Under the pieces are notes generated by a model. That model did no database searches. It was not told the DNA's origin and worked only from the letters and a program-made list of their open reading frames with translations. This document shows, piece by piece, positions 11,487-20,904 of a DNA stretch of 42,842 bases. Each line of letters starts with the position of its first letter. Within the stretch, counting starts at the first letter, position 1. The DNA comes from Chara braunii (lineage: Eukaryota; Streptophyta; Charophyceae; Charales; Characeae): positions 931,994 through 974,835 of the forward strand of contig BFEA01000255.1 of assembly GCA_003427395.1 (NCBI GenBank), read 5' to 3'. A program made the translations under genes and the position numbers.

Positions 11487-12109
11487 ACCCTGCGTCTGCG
11501 CAGGTTTATACTAAGTCTCGCGCGCGACGCTCATCCGATTTTCCGCATCGAAAAGTTATGAGTTGGCTACCGAGGGGCTAGGAGCATTGTCGCGTTGTGT
11601 GTTGTTTCATGTTGTATGTGCGTGTGTGTGTGTTTTATTTTTGTGTTCGTAAAGTGGTGTGCGCGTGGTGTGTGGGATGCATCCTAGTCGACCGACGACG
11701 AGCAGCGCTTGGGACTTCAGCCCCCCAAGATGTCGGCTCGTGTGCGGGTTCGATAGGCGTATTCAAGTTACCGTGCATATCCCCTATGCTACAGCGAACG
11801 AGAAACGCCCTCGGTTGGTCCACCTCTGCGATTGCAATTGATTAGCTTTCGTACTGTGGACTGGTAGCTCGACCGGGATACGCCCATCGAAGGGAGGTGA
11901 CAGCTCACGTAAGGTGGAGGTAAGCTGTGCCTCGCGTAAGCCCTATCCTGTCGTAGGGGCTCGCGAGAGGTATGGCTGGCGCACTCGGCCGGAGCGGCCT
12001 AAGAAAGCTCCATTTGCTCGTTCGTGACGAGGTTCGTCCAACTCCTGCGTGACGCGGCCGAGAGGGTACCGCACTGCCGCGTGAGGTGCCGGACCGATGC
12101 GCCCGACAG

Positions 12110-12130
12110 GTAGCGCCGTTGCCGGGGATA
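12110..12130 (+). promoter_or_regulatory. Primer-binding site complementary to tRNA-Asp
   Basis: TAGCGCCGTTGCCGGGGAT at 12112-12130 matches the complement of the 3' end of plant tRNA-Asp (TGGCGCC...GGGGAT) at 18 of 19 positions; the second base is A instead of G. It starts two bases after the CA end of the left LTR, the normal spacing for minus-strand priming of reverse transcription. The right repeat is not followed by this sequence, which fixes the element's orientation as plus. Confidence 0.88.
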
Positions 12131-13405
12131 ACGGTCGCCTACCGTTGTCTCTAGTGGAATGACATCCGGGTACGGGAGTGTGAGAACTAGGCAAAACGAG
12201 AGGTCTTTGTTGAGCCTTTATGGTTGATCGACTGAAGACGTTGGATAGAAAGCGAGTGAGGGATTGATTGTGTGAGTGAGCTCTGGTTCGGTGTAATAAG
12301 GGTGGCGCGATAGGGATAAGTTTTGACTATGTGCCCACGTACGTTGACTATGCGCGCACGTACCTTGACTATGCACTTGCGCACTTTGACTAGACTAAGT
12401 ATGACGGTAGTTGGAGTTGATACTTCTTCTGACCCCGATAGTTGACGGGTTTGGGCGACGATTTGCATGTTTGATACGATTAAGGTAAGATGGGGTGGTA
12501 CCAGCGCAGCTAAGTGAGGTGGTTGTGGGAGTTGGCCGTGTAAGGTGCCCATTATGGCTAAGGGAAACTACCCGAGTGGTCAAGGGTACGATGCAGCACT
12601 TGGTTTTAGGGCAAGGAATAAAATGAGTAAAGGAAGCCTACTATGTTAGAAGTCGTCAAGGGACATCGAGGAGAGTTAGGGTAAGGATATTGAGAGCCCG
12701 TATGAGTATGAATTGGGGTCCTGGAATTTGGGTTCTAAGCAGTCGCTTGGGTTTTATAACCAGGGAAGTCTGAGACCTGTCCAGTGTGGCATGTTTGGGT
12801 TAGGCGTATAAGGCAGTGAAGAGACGTAGTGAGCACCGTGGTAAGGCCCCAATAGATAGGACTATGGGAAGTAGTAGACTTGCATGACACCTGTTAAAGG
12901 AGGGTATTTGATCCTAGAGGCAGTCGGATTAACAGTGAAAGGAGCTAACACTTGGACTATTCTACTTACCCTTAATAGGCCAGTGAATGGTAATTGATGT
13001 TAGACCCTTGCATGAACCGTTCCAGGCTTGGACCATCCACTTAGGAAGCTGAAGGCTTGGACTCATCTATGGGTGTCAGATCTTGTAGGCCTGACAATTA
13101 TGGAAGTTACTTTAAGCTGTATATTGGACTCATCTATGGGTGTCAGACCTTGTAGGCATAGTCTATGCCTAATTATGTGGAGATATATGTTTAAGTAGGT
13201 ACTCTTTTTATGAATTTTTCGTTTGGGCTATTTTATTAGGGTCATATTTGGAATCTTGTCAACTTGTAGAAATTTATATGAATGCCCCCAGTCCAGCAGT
13301 TGGCTTGTGGTTGGCCATTATGTTTATACGTTTGGGTCGTCCTTCCAAGAGGGGTAGGGATTGTCCGGTGAATAACGCAAAGCGCGTGCTGGACGTTTGT
13401 CTGTG
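12131..13405 (+). other. Leader region of the LTR element, no gene
   Basis: No coding frame is convincing. Inside are three short 'TTGACTATGYRC' repeats (12326-12380) and a pair of direct repeats starting TGGACTCATCTATGGGTGTC near 13055 and 13124. The second of these is followed by the hairpin GGCATAGTCTATGCC. It would be the 5' untranslated leader upstream of the frame at 13406. Confidence 0.5.
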
Positions 13406-14032
13406 ATGGGCAGAACCCAGACGAAGCAAAGGCAACTCAGGATGCCTTATACACGGGAAGACCTGCGTATGCTCAGGCCAATTGAGAAAGAGGGAGGGCT
13501 CGAGGTGTCTTTGCCCAGGCAGGTCAGAGCAGGAGAGTATATCTCTTCGTGGTGAGGCACACTGATGGCCTCAGACATCTTTGTCTGGATCGAGTCTGGA
13601 TTTGATGACGAGCAGGAGTGCGCAACTGTAAAGGTGACCCTGTATGCCTCAACCACCTTTTGGGTCGAACATGGGATAGAGTTGGCATTTGGGCATCGGA
13701 GTCGGCTTGCTAAGCTTTTGAGGGTAGCCGAGGCAGCCGCGGCAAAGTAGGCGAAGGAAGTGTCCCGTGATGGGAAAGAGCGAGTACTAACCCGCGTAAG
13801 GGTCGAGCGCGCTGGAGAGTTTGGGCTTCCGTCTGCTCCGCTGCGAGTAATCCTGCTTGAATTTCTAATAGAGAAGAGTTTTGGTGAGCAGGCGAGGGTG
13901 GAGGCGGTGGCTGAAGCTGCTCTGAGGGCGCGAGACTGGGAGTACGGACGTTATACGTGTGAACTGATATATGGTCTGTACTTAGACCCGAAATTCTCAC
14001 CTTCTAGTCAGTGGCTCAGGAACTACGGCTGA
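13406..14032 (+). pseudogene. Broken open frame of LTR element, gag position, two in-frame stops
   Basis: A single reading frame runs from the ATG at 13406 (in-frame TAA upstream at 13373) to the TGA at 14030-14032. It is broken by TGA at 13553 and TAG at 13748, about 206 translated codons in all. The first part starts MGRTQTKQRQ and is basic. The middle holds FVWIESGFDDEQECATVKVT, and the last part is arginine/glutamate-rich with KERVLTRVRVERAGEFG and ends PSSQWLRNYG. There is no zinc knuckle, protease or polymerase motif. Its place behind the primer site suggests gag, but I do not recognise the sequence, so this rests on position only. The terminal TGA is formed by the first bases of the right LTR, so the natural C-terminus is lost. 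An ATG at 13442 is an alternative start. Confidence 0.55.
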
Positions 14033-14034
14033 CT

Positions 14035-14735
14035 TTTCAGGGGCCAAACCTGTACCATAAGATTGGAGGGTTTTGGTTGCCATGTTTGACTTGGGTTTTG
14101 GTTTGTTTCTTTTGTTGTTGGTCGAGGAGGTCTGAGCAAGTCCATAAGATTGGACGGCTGAACCCCTTCCTGTTTCATTCTGAGGGAGTAATTCTCGCTA
14201 AGGGCAGGGCATGTCCATAAGATTGGACGGCCTTGGACTCATGCCGCATACAGTGGGATCAGAGAGAAACGAACCTGGCAGAGGACCAGATATGTTCCAT
14301 AAGATTGGACGGTCTGGCCCAAAGCCCCGCACATGCTGAAACCCAAAAGGTTAAATTTTGGCTATATTTTATACTATCTTATTTATGAACAGGCTAGCCA
14401 GGCATGGGTTTCATAAGATTGGACGACCTGGCTATAGCTTATCATGAAGTGAAGGGAGTATAACTAAGAGTATAATTGAAGGTAACCCTGGGTAGGCTAG
14501 GCCTTGTTCTAAGATGAACGACTTAGTCCTATGCCAAACTTTTGAACACCAAGCTCAGAGAGGTATATATAATTTGAATATTAAATAGTTCGGGGCGGCT
14601 GAGCTTTGTTCTAAGATGAACAGCTTAGTCATATGCCAAAAAGGAAGAGAGAAATAGTTGTGCAACCTGTTCGTGTATACTCAATGGCTGAGTCAGGCAG
14701 GTTCCATAAGATTGGACGGCTTGGCTTTATGCCCT
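14035..14735 (+). other. Array of eight hairpins with invariant TAAGAT loop, LTR 2
   Basis: Class I cores lie at 14055, 14142, 14215, 14297, 14411 and 14704, and class II cores at 14506-14519 and 14608-14621. The first seven correspond to LTR 1 units three to nine at identical spacing; the last has no partner in LTR 1. Outer stems pair strongly. AGTCAGGC at 14691-14698 pairs with GCTTGGCT at 14719-14726 over eight positions, allowing G-T pairs. CTGAGCT at 14599-14605 pairs with AGCTTAG at 14622-14628. TAGCCAGG pairs perfectly with CCTGGCTA around 14411. Stem differences from LTR 1 mostly keep or improve pairing. Confidence 0.82.
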
Positions 14736-15019
14736 ATGTAAGCTGGGTATAAGGGAATAAAGCATCGAGAGATTACGAACTATTGTCTGCCAAGTTGGCT
14801 TGGGGATGGTGAGAGTACTTACCTTTAGGGTTTGGCCTGCATGAGACTGAGTGAGGATACTACTTGGTTTGAATGTCAGGTTGACAGGTAGTTGCTTTAG
14901 AGGCTCGCCTCGTGCTAGAGCGATAAGAGTTAGTTTCAATTTCTGCATTTTCTGAGCTAAGTTTATTTTACTTAGATCGATTCTCGCATTTTCTAAGATC
15001 TTTTGTTATACTTGGCTTT

Positions 15020-15350
15020 GTATAAATTTTGGTAAGCTACTTTCTCTACAGGAAGCGCTGCCGAAATTTCTGCAAATCCAAGGAGTTAGTCAAGTTTTGA
15101 CTTTTCGAAGTTCAACTTGTCTAAAGTTTATATATGACTTAGTAAAAATCTGGAAAGTCCCCTTTTCTAAAGGGAGTGCTGCCCAAATTTTTGCTAATTC
15201 AGGGAGTTGGACAAAATTGAACTTTGGAAAGTCAAAAGCTATTTTTGGTTTTCATACTCGGGCTGATATAAATTCTGAAAAAACATTTTTCCTAGGGGAA
15301 GCGCTACCGAAATTTTCTTAGTTTAAAAGAGATAGATTATATTTTGACAG
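15020..15350 (+). repeat. Triplicated GGAAGCGCTGCCGAAATTT unit in LTR 2
   Basis: Three imperfect units of about 110-135 bases begin near 15020, 15129 and 15264. Each has a TATA-like AT run, a CTA-centred GG(A/G)AG block, GCGCTGCCGAAATTT or a close variant, then GGAGTTRG and TTTTGAC. Array size differs between the two LTRs, as expected for unequal exchange. Confidence 0.65.
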
Positions 15351-15989
15351 ATGACGATTTTGGCGATCCACTCTGTATAGGGGAGATTATGTCAGGAACT
15401 ACCTTTCCTTATGGCACTGCTTAAAGGTAGACTCAGGCCTAGTGAGCTAGGATGATTTGAGTGAGAATGTATTACGAAGTTGTATTCTCCATACACTTAT
15501 GATTTTAGCTTGGGGATTGGCATGTCTTGTGTTAAAGGTCTTCTTGACCGTTTGATTCAGGATTTGGACTAGCTTCAGCTTGATCCTACGAGGATCATTT
15601 TCTGTTATCATTGATAACAGGTCGGTTGCTGATTCGTCGGTTTGCGATTGAACTCCAATCCATTCCTGTCCCTCAACCTAAAGACTTTAGCCGTGTGGTT
15701 TGAATTGTTTCATTGTGTTTTCACCCAGACTTTATTGAATGACCATTTAACTAAAATACTGAGTATTTACTTTGGGGAGTTGCACAAGAGTGAGGCTTGT
15801 ATGGCTAAAGCGAGGGGTATGAGTGCGAGGAATGGTTGAAGTTGACCTCGTGTAGTGCGTGAACTTCTGGTTGAATCTTTGATATGATTGCAGGTATGGT
15901 TGTGGTTCGGACTCTGGATGTGATTGTCTGCGATTTCATACATATATGGCTGAGAGGAGCCTCACTGTGACTGTGAGAAGTGATCGTCC

Positions 15990-15996
15990 TATATAA
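15990..15996 (+). promoter_or_regulatory. Candidate TATA box in LTR 2
   Basis: TATATAA in the same context as 11002-11008 of the other LTR. Confidence 0.35.
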
Positions 15997-17017
15997 TCGA
16001 CCCCTATGTATTTATAAGTGCCCTGAGTATTTGAGAGGCCTACTGTAAGTGCCCTTGCTTTTTAGAGTTTGCATGGTTGGACGTTGTAGTCCGTGACAGC
16101 CGTTTAAGTCAAACCTCTTGACTTTCGCCCAGGCCCGGGGTATGACTTATCCCCAGGGTTGCAATAAACGACTGCCACCACAGGTGTGGACCTGTGTACC
16201 ACCCGCTCTGCATAAGGTGCAGAAGAGGGTGTGTGGTCTTCAACCGCGCATGACGGTTGTCCAGCGTTGAGAGATTAACCCTCAAGGCGCGTGTCAGCCG
16301 ACACTTGAGTGTCGAATGCGCTCCTCGAGATTAACGATAACCGCGTGAGTATGGGTACTACATAGTACGCTATCACTGCGACCGCTTGCGTACGCTTGCA
16401 TGGCGGGTCGATATGAGTAGACCCTGTGTCCGCGCAGGTTTATACTAAGTCTCGTACGTGACGCCCATCCGATTTTCCGCATCGGAAAGTTATGGGTTGG
16501 CTACCGAAGGGCTAGGAGCGTTATCGCGTTATGTGTTGTGTCGTGTTGTATGTGCGTGTGTGTGTGTTTTTGGTGTGTGCGTGGTGTGTGGGATGCGTCC
16601 TAGTCGACCGACGACGAGTCGCGCTTAGGACTTTAGCCCCCCAAGATGTCGGTTCGCGTGCGGGTCCGATAGGCGTATTACCGCGCGTACCCCGTATGCT
16701 ACAGCGAACGAGAAACGCCCTCGGCTGGTCCACCTCTGCGATTGCCAGTGATTAACTTTCGTACTGTGGACTGGTAGCTCGGCGAGGATATGCCCACCGA
16801 AGGGAGGTGACAGCTCCCGTAAGGTGGAGGTAAGTTGTGCCTCGCGTAGGCCCTATCCTGTCGTAGGGGCTGCGAGAGGTATGGCTGGCGCACTCGGCCG
16901 GAGCGGCCTAAGGAAGCTCCATTTGCGCGTTCGTGACGAGGTTCGTCCAACTCCTGCGTGACGCGACCGAGAGGATCCCGCGCTGTTGCGTGCGGTGCCG
17001 GACCGATGCGCCCGACA

Positions 17018-17240
17018 GCGTGGTGAGAAACCCGTCTAGGTGGTTCAGGCTTCCTTGGGATTGCAGATCTGATTTAGGTTAACCTTGATCAAAATGAGGT
17101 TAGGCCCATCATTAGGGTCGTCCATCTCTGAGTTTAGCTCAGAGTTGTGGTACCTGTGCCTAGAGATTGTTTTGTCTTTTAGACTTTCATTTTGAACATC
17201 AATCAGGGACTGGTCCCCTCAGGGCAGTGTTCCCTGTAGG
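17018..17240. other. Flank of the LTR element
   Basis: No gene seen. It separates the right LTR end from repeat family A. A CTGAG...CTCAG hairpin lies at about 17131-17145. Confidence 0.4.
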
Positions 17241-17320
17241 CGAAACTGGGTGATGCTTGTAGTAGTTATTCTTCCGGGTAGACTGTGAGGACCCCGACTT
17301 CTACATATTTTCGCAATAAA
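17241..17320 (+). repeat. Repeat family A, copy 1 (TGTGAGGACC family)
   Basis: CGAAACTGGGT, then CCGGGTAGAC, then TGTGAGGACCCCGAC. The same order occurs at 30330-30440 on the minus strand and, less completely, at 21319-21436. The shared TGTGAGGACC could be an LTR start with the conserved part before it lying inside an element, but this is not proven. Confidence 0.6.
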
Positions 17321-17346
17321 CGTATATCTTGAGTTAAACAAAAAAA

Positions 17347-17407
17347 GGAACGATATAGAGAAGATTAGCATGACCCTTGTGCAAGGATGACAAATATAAA
17401 TTGAAGA
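17347..17407 (+). pseudogene. U6 snRNA pseudogene (3' two thirds)
   Basis: GGAACGATA, AGAGAAGATTAGCATG and GCAAGGATGACA are the invariant central blocks of spliceosomal U6, including the AGAGA/AGC catalytic region that pairs with U2. The copy lacks the 5' stem-loop. Most differences from plant U6 are C-to-T or G-to-A (CAGAGA to TAGAGA, TGGCCCC to TGACCCT, TGCGC to TGTGC). This is the pattern of a silent, methylated copy. The stretch after GACA lines up without gaps with the plant form of U6. There is no plant U6 upstream element in front, only an A-rich run, so this is a retro-copied fragment and not an active gene. Confidence 0.88.
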
Positions 17408-17583
17408 TAAACCTTATTTCCTTGCTTTTTCTTACAAACATTCCGCAAATCAGAGCATTGAGGGATCGTCTGACGTGGTCAGGTCTGATTACAGAGGGGA
17501 AGCGAAGAGGGAGAAGGAGAGAAAGCGTTTACTACAAATAACAACGAGTTGCGTATCAGACGTTGGTGGTGTATCTTCCCATA

Positions 17584-17636
17584 TCCTAGAGGAAGATTCA
17601 TTCTCATTTTGCATAATTGGTGAGTGTCAGAGCGAG
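17584..17636 (+). repeat. Motif E, copy 1
   Basis: CTAGAGGAAGATTCATTCTC followed by ATTTTGCATAATTGGTGAG and then GAGCGAGGC. Related copies are at 18342 and 21771 on the plus strand and at 24097-24131 on the minus strand. Confidence 0.55.
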
Positions 17637-18341
17637 GCCATGCAGCTGAGGCTCCTTATGGTGATAATGAGGTCGCGCTGAGCGCAAAGTCATTGCCTGC
17701 GTTCCTCATTATGCTCTAAGTTGTGTGGTGGTGCTCCTCGTTTCTGCCACGATGTTCATCTTCCTTGTAACTATGATTGTAACCTCTCTCGCAGATGTAA
17801 CATTTTTTTTTTTCCGTCGGAATCGTGGTGGTAGTGTTCGTGGTATAGGCCGAGGTGATCTTGCTCACCTAAGTGATGCCCGCGCTGCTTATGCTACTGT
17901 TCTTCATCATCGCGATCTCACTACTGTCGCTCGTTCCTGTTCACGGTCGTCGTCCCGCCGTTACTTCCTCGGTGGTTTCGAGTGAAACTAGCCTCATCGA
18001 CGACCAAGTACATTCAGGTACTCAACCACGGTGCTGAGCGAGAAGGCAAAGTGGGAGGAAGTAGTTCTCCTCCAATCCTTCATGGAATCGGGCGGGGCAA
18101 AGGTTCGCCCCGGGAATGTTAAGCTGGGTGAACCCGATGGCACGGTTAGAACAACGCTAGACTAGTAGGTGGGAAGATAAGAGTGATAGGGAGGGTCAAC
18201 AGGATATAGGAAAAAGAGAAAGAAGAATCAAGGAGAAATTGGACAAAAAATGGGGAAGTAAGAGCATAAGGAAGGAAGCATGCATGTTGGAGAACACGAG
18301 CACGCAGGAAGAGGCTTTGCAGTGGAAATGAATTTTTCACG

Positions 18342-18399
18342 TTCTAGCGGAAGATTCACTATCACTCTGCACATTTTGTGAGCAGTGGAGCGAGGCTCA
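18342..18399 (+). repeat. Motif E, copy 2
   Basis: TTCTAGCGGAAGATTCAC followed by CTGCACATTTTGTGAGCAG and GAGCGAGGC, in the same order as copy 1 at 17584. Confidence 0.55.
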
Positions 18400-18608
18400 T
18401 CAGCGCGTGCTCTTCATCAGTCATCACGACCGTGACCATCACAATCATAGCACAGGTTGTCATCACCAGGGTCTCCATCGCCTCGGCTCTGGTCTCGCTG
18501 ATCGTCAGTGGTTGGGCTACCGCTCGCGGGGCCGACATTGTTCGCCATCAAAATCTCGATTGCAGGATGTTGAGCTCGTCATCGTGGTCGCTTGCAGGAG
18601 AATCTAAC

Positions 18609-18660
18609 TTCAAACCACCAGTACCTTGGCCCAGCTATGGGCCGTGGAAAAAAATAGAGT
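18609..18660 (-). mobile_element. Short LINE-related fragment
   Basis: About 50 bases (AAACCACCAGTA to GTGGAAAAAAATAGAGTA) nearly match 31312-31365. There, on the minus strand, they encode the STADSWANTGG part of a LINE protein. Limits beyond the match are not visible. Confidence 0.5.
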
Positions 18661-19437
18661 ACTGATTTTTTGGGAACGGGCGCAACGCTATCGGGAGCGC
18701 TGCGCCCCAGCAACATCAATCATCAATCAAGGTTACCGCCACGGAGAGGAGCCGCACACGCTGGAAAACTGCACGCAACAAGGAAAATAGCGCGCGCGCG
18801 CTCGACGATTGCGCGCGATTGGGCCCGCGCCCTGAGCTGTAAATTGGACCACCGGTGGTCTATGTTGAGGAGCTGAGGTGGTCCAAATTTCAGATAAAAT
18901 GGTCCAGTGGATCATGAGATATCGAAGATTTAGGGCGCGCCATAAAATTCGAGTGTGTCGGGCGATGCTGGGCGAAGCTGTGAGATGATTGAGGGGGTGA
19001 ATACTTCACCTCTTTGTCTCCTAACATTTGAAAGCATTCGTAGTGCCATCTCGCCGTCTTGTGCCTATCATGAGGAATGCTACAGGCTAGCATGCCGTGT
19101 AAGGGGGAGCAAGTTTTTCTTACGAGGCTTGCTTCAGGAAGAATCATTGGTGCTCTTCATCTTGCATATTTTGGTGGAGGAGGTCGGCTCGCAGCAAGAG
19201 GGAGGAGAGTACAGTGTGTCCCATAAGATGGGAGGACGAATGGAGGGAGATAAGGAGGGAAGTGATATTCAGGTTCACAACTCGTATCCAGTGCGTTTTT
19301 TTTGAAGAAATGTTCTGCGTGATCTTATCGGGACAACATCAGTTAGTAAGCGGGCTTCTTCATCAGCATGTTCGTCAGCGACAACTTTATCATCAGCTCG
19401 TAAGAGGGCATCTTCATCATCAGCTTCGGTTTTATCA

Positions 19438-19494
19438 TCGCCGTCATCATCATCATCATCATCACCATCATCGGCGGTTGTCATCATCATCGTT

Positions 19495-19529
<35 letters not shown>

Positions 19530-19617
19530 TAGCATCATCGTCATTATCATCATCAGCAGCAACAACAACAACATTACTGACATCATCATCATCTTTATGA
19601 GCATCTTCATTGGTGCG

Positions 19618-19651
<34 letters not shown>

Positions 19652-19815
19652 TATCATCATCATTATCATCATCATCATCATCATCATTATGAGCATCATC
19701 ATCATTGGTGCATCATCATCATCATCATCATCATAATCATCATCGTCATCATTAACATCAGCATCATCATTATCGTCATCATATACTCATCATTATGATG
19801 ATGAGTGTTATCATC
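19438..19815. repeat. (CAT/ATC)n microsatellite
   Basis: Long interrupted CAT array. Open frames through it give poly-His, poly-Ser, poly-Ile or poly-Met products and are not genes. Confidence 0.95.
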
Positions 19816-20177
19816 ATTATTAGTTTGTTATTATTAGATGTTGTTCTTCAAGGCATCGTTCACCTTTGGCATCAGCAGGTAAGAGGGTCGTCATTATCGT
19901 CCTCATTATCTTTATCTTCAGCGTGCTGTTCTTTGTCATCAACAAAATCCAAGCAAATGTCATTTTGGTGAGGGGGAGGGGGAGAGCCCAGCTCTGCAGG
20001 GGTTTCATTAGGTGGGTGGTGAAACCCTGGAGGGGGCATGGGCAGATTGTGAGGATTACTCTTTTCTGGGGCTGGGCATCAAATCCCAGCGGGGGCAGAT
20101 TAGGGTAAAGGGATAGACAGGGGAGTGGAGAGAATGGAGGAAGGAAGGGAGAGTAGGGATTTTATATGAATCATCTC

Positions 20178-20212
20178 ATCAACAAAATCTTCATCATCAT
20201 CATCATCATCCA
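20178..20212. repeat. Short (ATC)n tract
   Basis: TTCATCATCATCATC tract immediately before repeat family B copy 1. Confidence 0.8.
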
Positions 20213-20286
20213 TGTTATATCATGCTTTCTGGTGTGTTGTAATTCTCGGCGGTATCTGACCTCCTTCCTTAATCGGGATAATGAGA

Positions 20287-20665
20287 TTTTAGAGATGATT
20301 GAATCTGGACCGATATCTACAGAGTTGCTTTGTCTTTGCCCCTGGTTTGGCGATGCCAGAACGACGCTGGCCGGTGCTGGGGCAGTGCCCTGTAACCTGC
20401 GATTTGGCAGGAGTGTGAGGCCTTGTAGAGAGATCTGGGGATTTGTCGAGGGAGGAAGGCAATCCAGTGGCGAACCGGGGGGGCTGCCTTGACAACCTAT
20501 GGGGCCAGGGATATTCTAGGTGGCGAGAACAGGTCAGCTATGGTAGACATTGGTAAGGAGGGTATTGTCTCTGAGATGTAATGTCCTGGTGCAGGGAGGG
20601 CTGGGAAGGTTCGAGGATTAGGAGGCCAGGAGTGCTGTTATAACATAGTCTTTTATATTTTCTAT
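20287..20665 (+). repeat. Repeat family B, copy 1
   Basis: Direct copy of 20905-21245 and, reversed, of 31660-32065. Shared blocks include GATGCCAGAACGACGCTGGC, GCAGGAGTGTGAGGCCTTGT, AGAGAGATCTGGGG and GGTGCAGGGAGGGCT. Both plus-strand copies end in an ATATTTT-rich tail. Frames encoded on the minus strand share SPDLSTRPHTP-like words but are broken differently in each copy. I treat it as a non-coding interspersed repeat. Confidence 0.8.
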
Positions 20666-20795
20666 ATTTTCTATTTACTAATCATCATACTCATCATTAT
20701 CATAATCATCATCGTCTTTTATATTTTCTATATTTTCTATTTACTAATCATCATACTCATCATTATCATCATCATCATCATCATCATCATCGCAT
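20648..20795. repeat. Duplicated 66-bp AT/ATC unit and (ATC)n tract
   Basis: GTCTTTTATATTTTCTATA starts at 20648 and again at 20714, each followed by TTTACTAATCATCATACTC, then a pure ATC run. It fills the gap between the two copies of repeat B. Confidence 0.85.
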
Positions 20796-20904
20796 CATTT
20801 GATTCATTGGTATCAACATCTGATTAATGATATATTAAGCTTTTTGGTGTTCTGAAATTTAGACAGCATCTAGCATTCTTCCACATTCGGAATATAGGAC
20901 TTCA

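Larger units (their letters stand above)
9681..12109 (+). repeat. 5' LTR (shared part)
   Basis: Aligns with 14030-17017 over its whole length. The offset is 4349 bases up to about 10275 and then 4978, because this copy lacks about 629 bases. Those bases hold one hairpin unit and two units of the GGAAGCGCTGCC repeat. It ends with CA at 12109, two bases before the primer site. The hairpin family continues leftwards to about 9545, so the true LTR probably starts upstream of 9681. A TATATAA at 11002-11008, conserved in the other LTR, is a promoter candidate. Confidence 0.78.
9545..17017 (+). mobile_element. Non-autonomous LTR retrotransposon with hairpin-array LTRs
   Basis: Two direct repeats, 9681-12109 and 14030-17017, flank 1.9 kb of unique DNA. 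Immediately inside the left repeat lies a 19-base match (one mismatch) to the complement of the 3' end of tRNA-Asp, the primer site used by plant Gypsy elements of the Tat/Athila type. Both repeats end in the same CCCGACA. The interior encodes no protease, reverse transcriptase, RNase H or integrase that I can see. It has only one broken frame at 13406-14032, so the element resembles the described non-autonomous derivatives with long LTRs. No polypurine tract precedes the right repeat and no target-site duplication is evident: GCGAC lies before 9681 and GCGTG after 17017. A deletion that removed pol, the polypurine tract and the beginning of the right LTR explains these absences. Confidence 0.75.
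14030..17017 (+). repeat. 3' LTR
   Basis: Second copy of the long terminal repeat, longer than the first by one hairpin and two GGAAGCGCTGCC units. It lacks about 50 bases present near 11060-11115 of LTR 1. It ends in the same CCCGACA, after which the sequence diverges (GCGTGGTGAG). There is no polypurine tract in front of it, and the internal frame runs straight into it, so its left end is probably deleted. Confidence 0.78.
17408..19380. other. Unassigned stretch with short dispersed motifs
   Basis: No gene recognised. It carries two copies of motif E (17584-17636 and 18342-18399) and a 50-base piece shared with a LINE (18609-18660). Confidence 0.5.

Noticed and set aside
9545-14735. CRISPR array
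   Set aside because: The repeated core is only 12-14 bases inside variable stems, spacing is irregular (64-114 bases), there are no cas genes and the DNA is eukaryotic.
10654-15839. 66-codon open frame conserved in both LTRs (10654-10851 and 15642-15839)
   Set aside because: It has no ATG (begins with TTG). By eye about a dozen differences in 198 bases mostly change the amino acid, so there is no sign of protein selection; it is conserved because the LTRs are duplicates.
17347-17407. Active U6 gene
   Set aside because: 5' stem-loop and promoter are missing and many invariant positions are mutated.
19214-19798. Poly-His, poly-Ser and poly-Met open frames
   Set aside because: All are translations of the CAT/ATC microsatellite.
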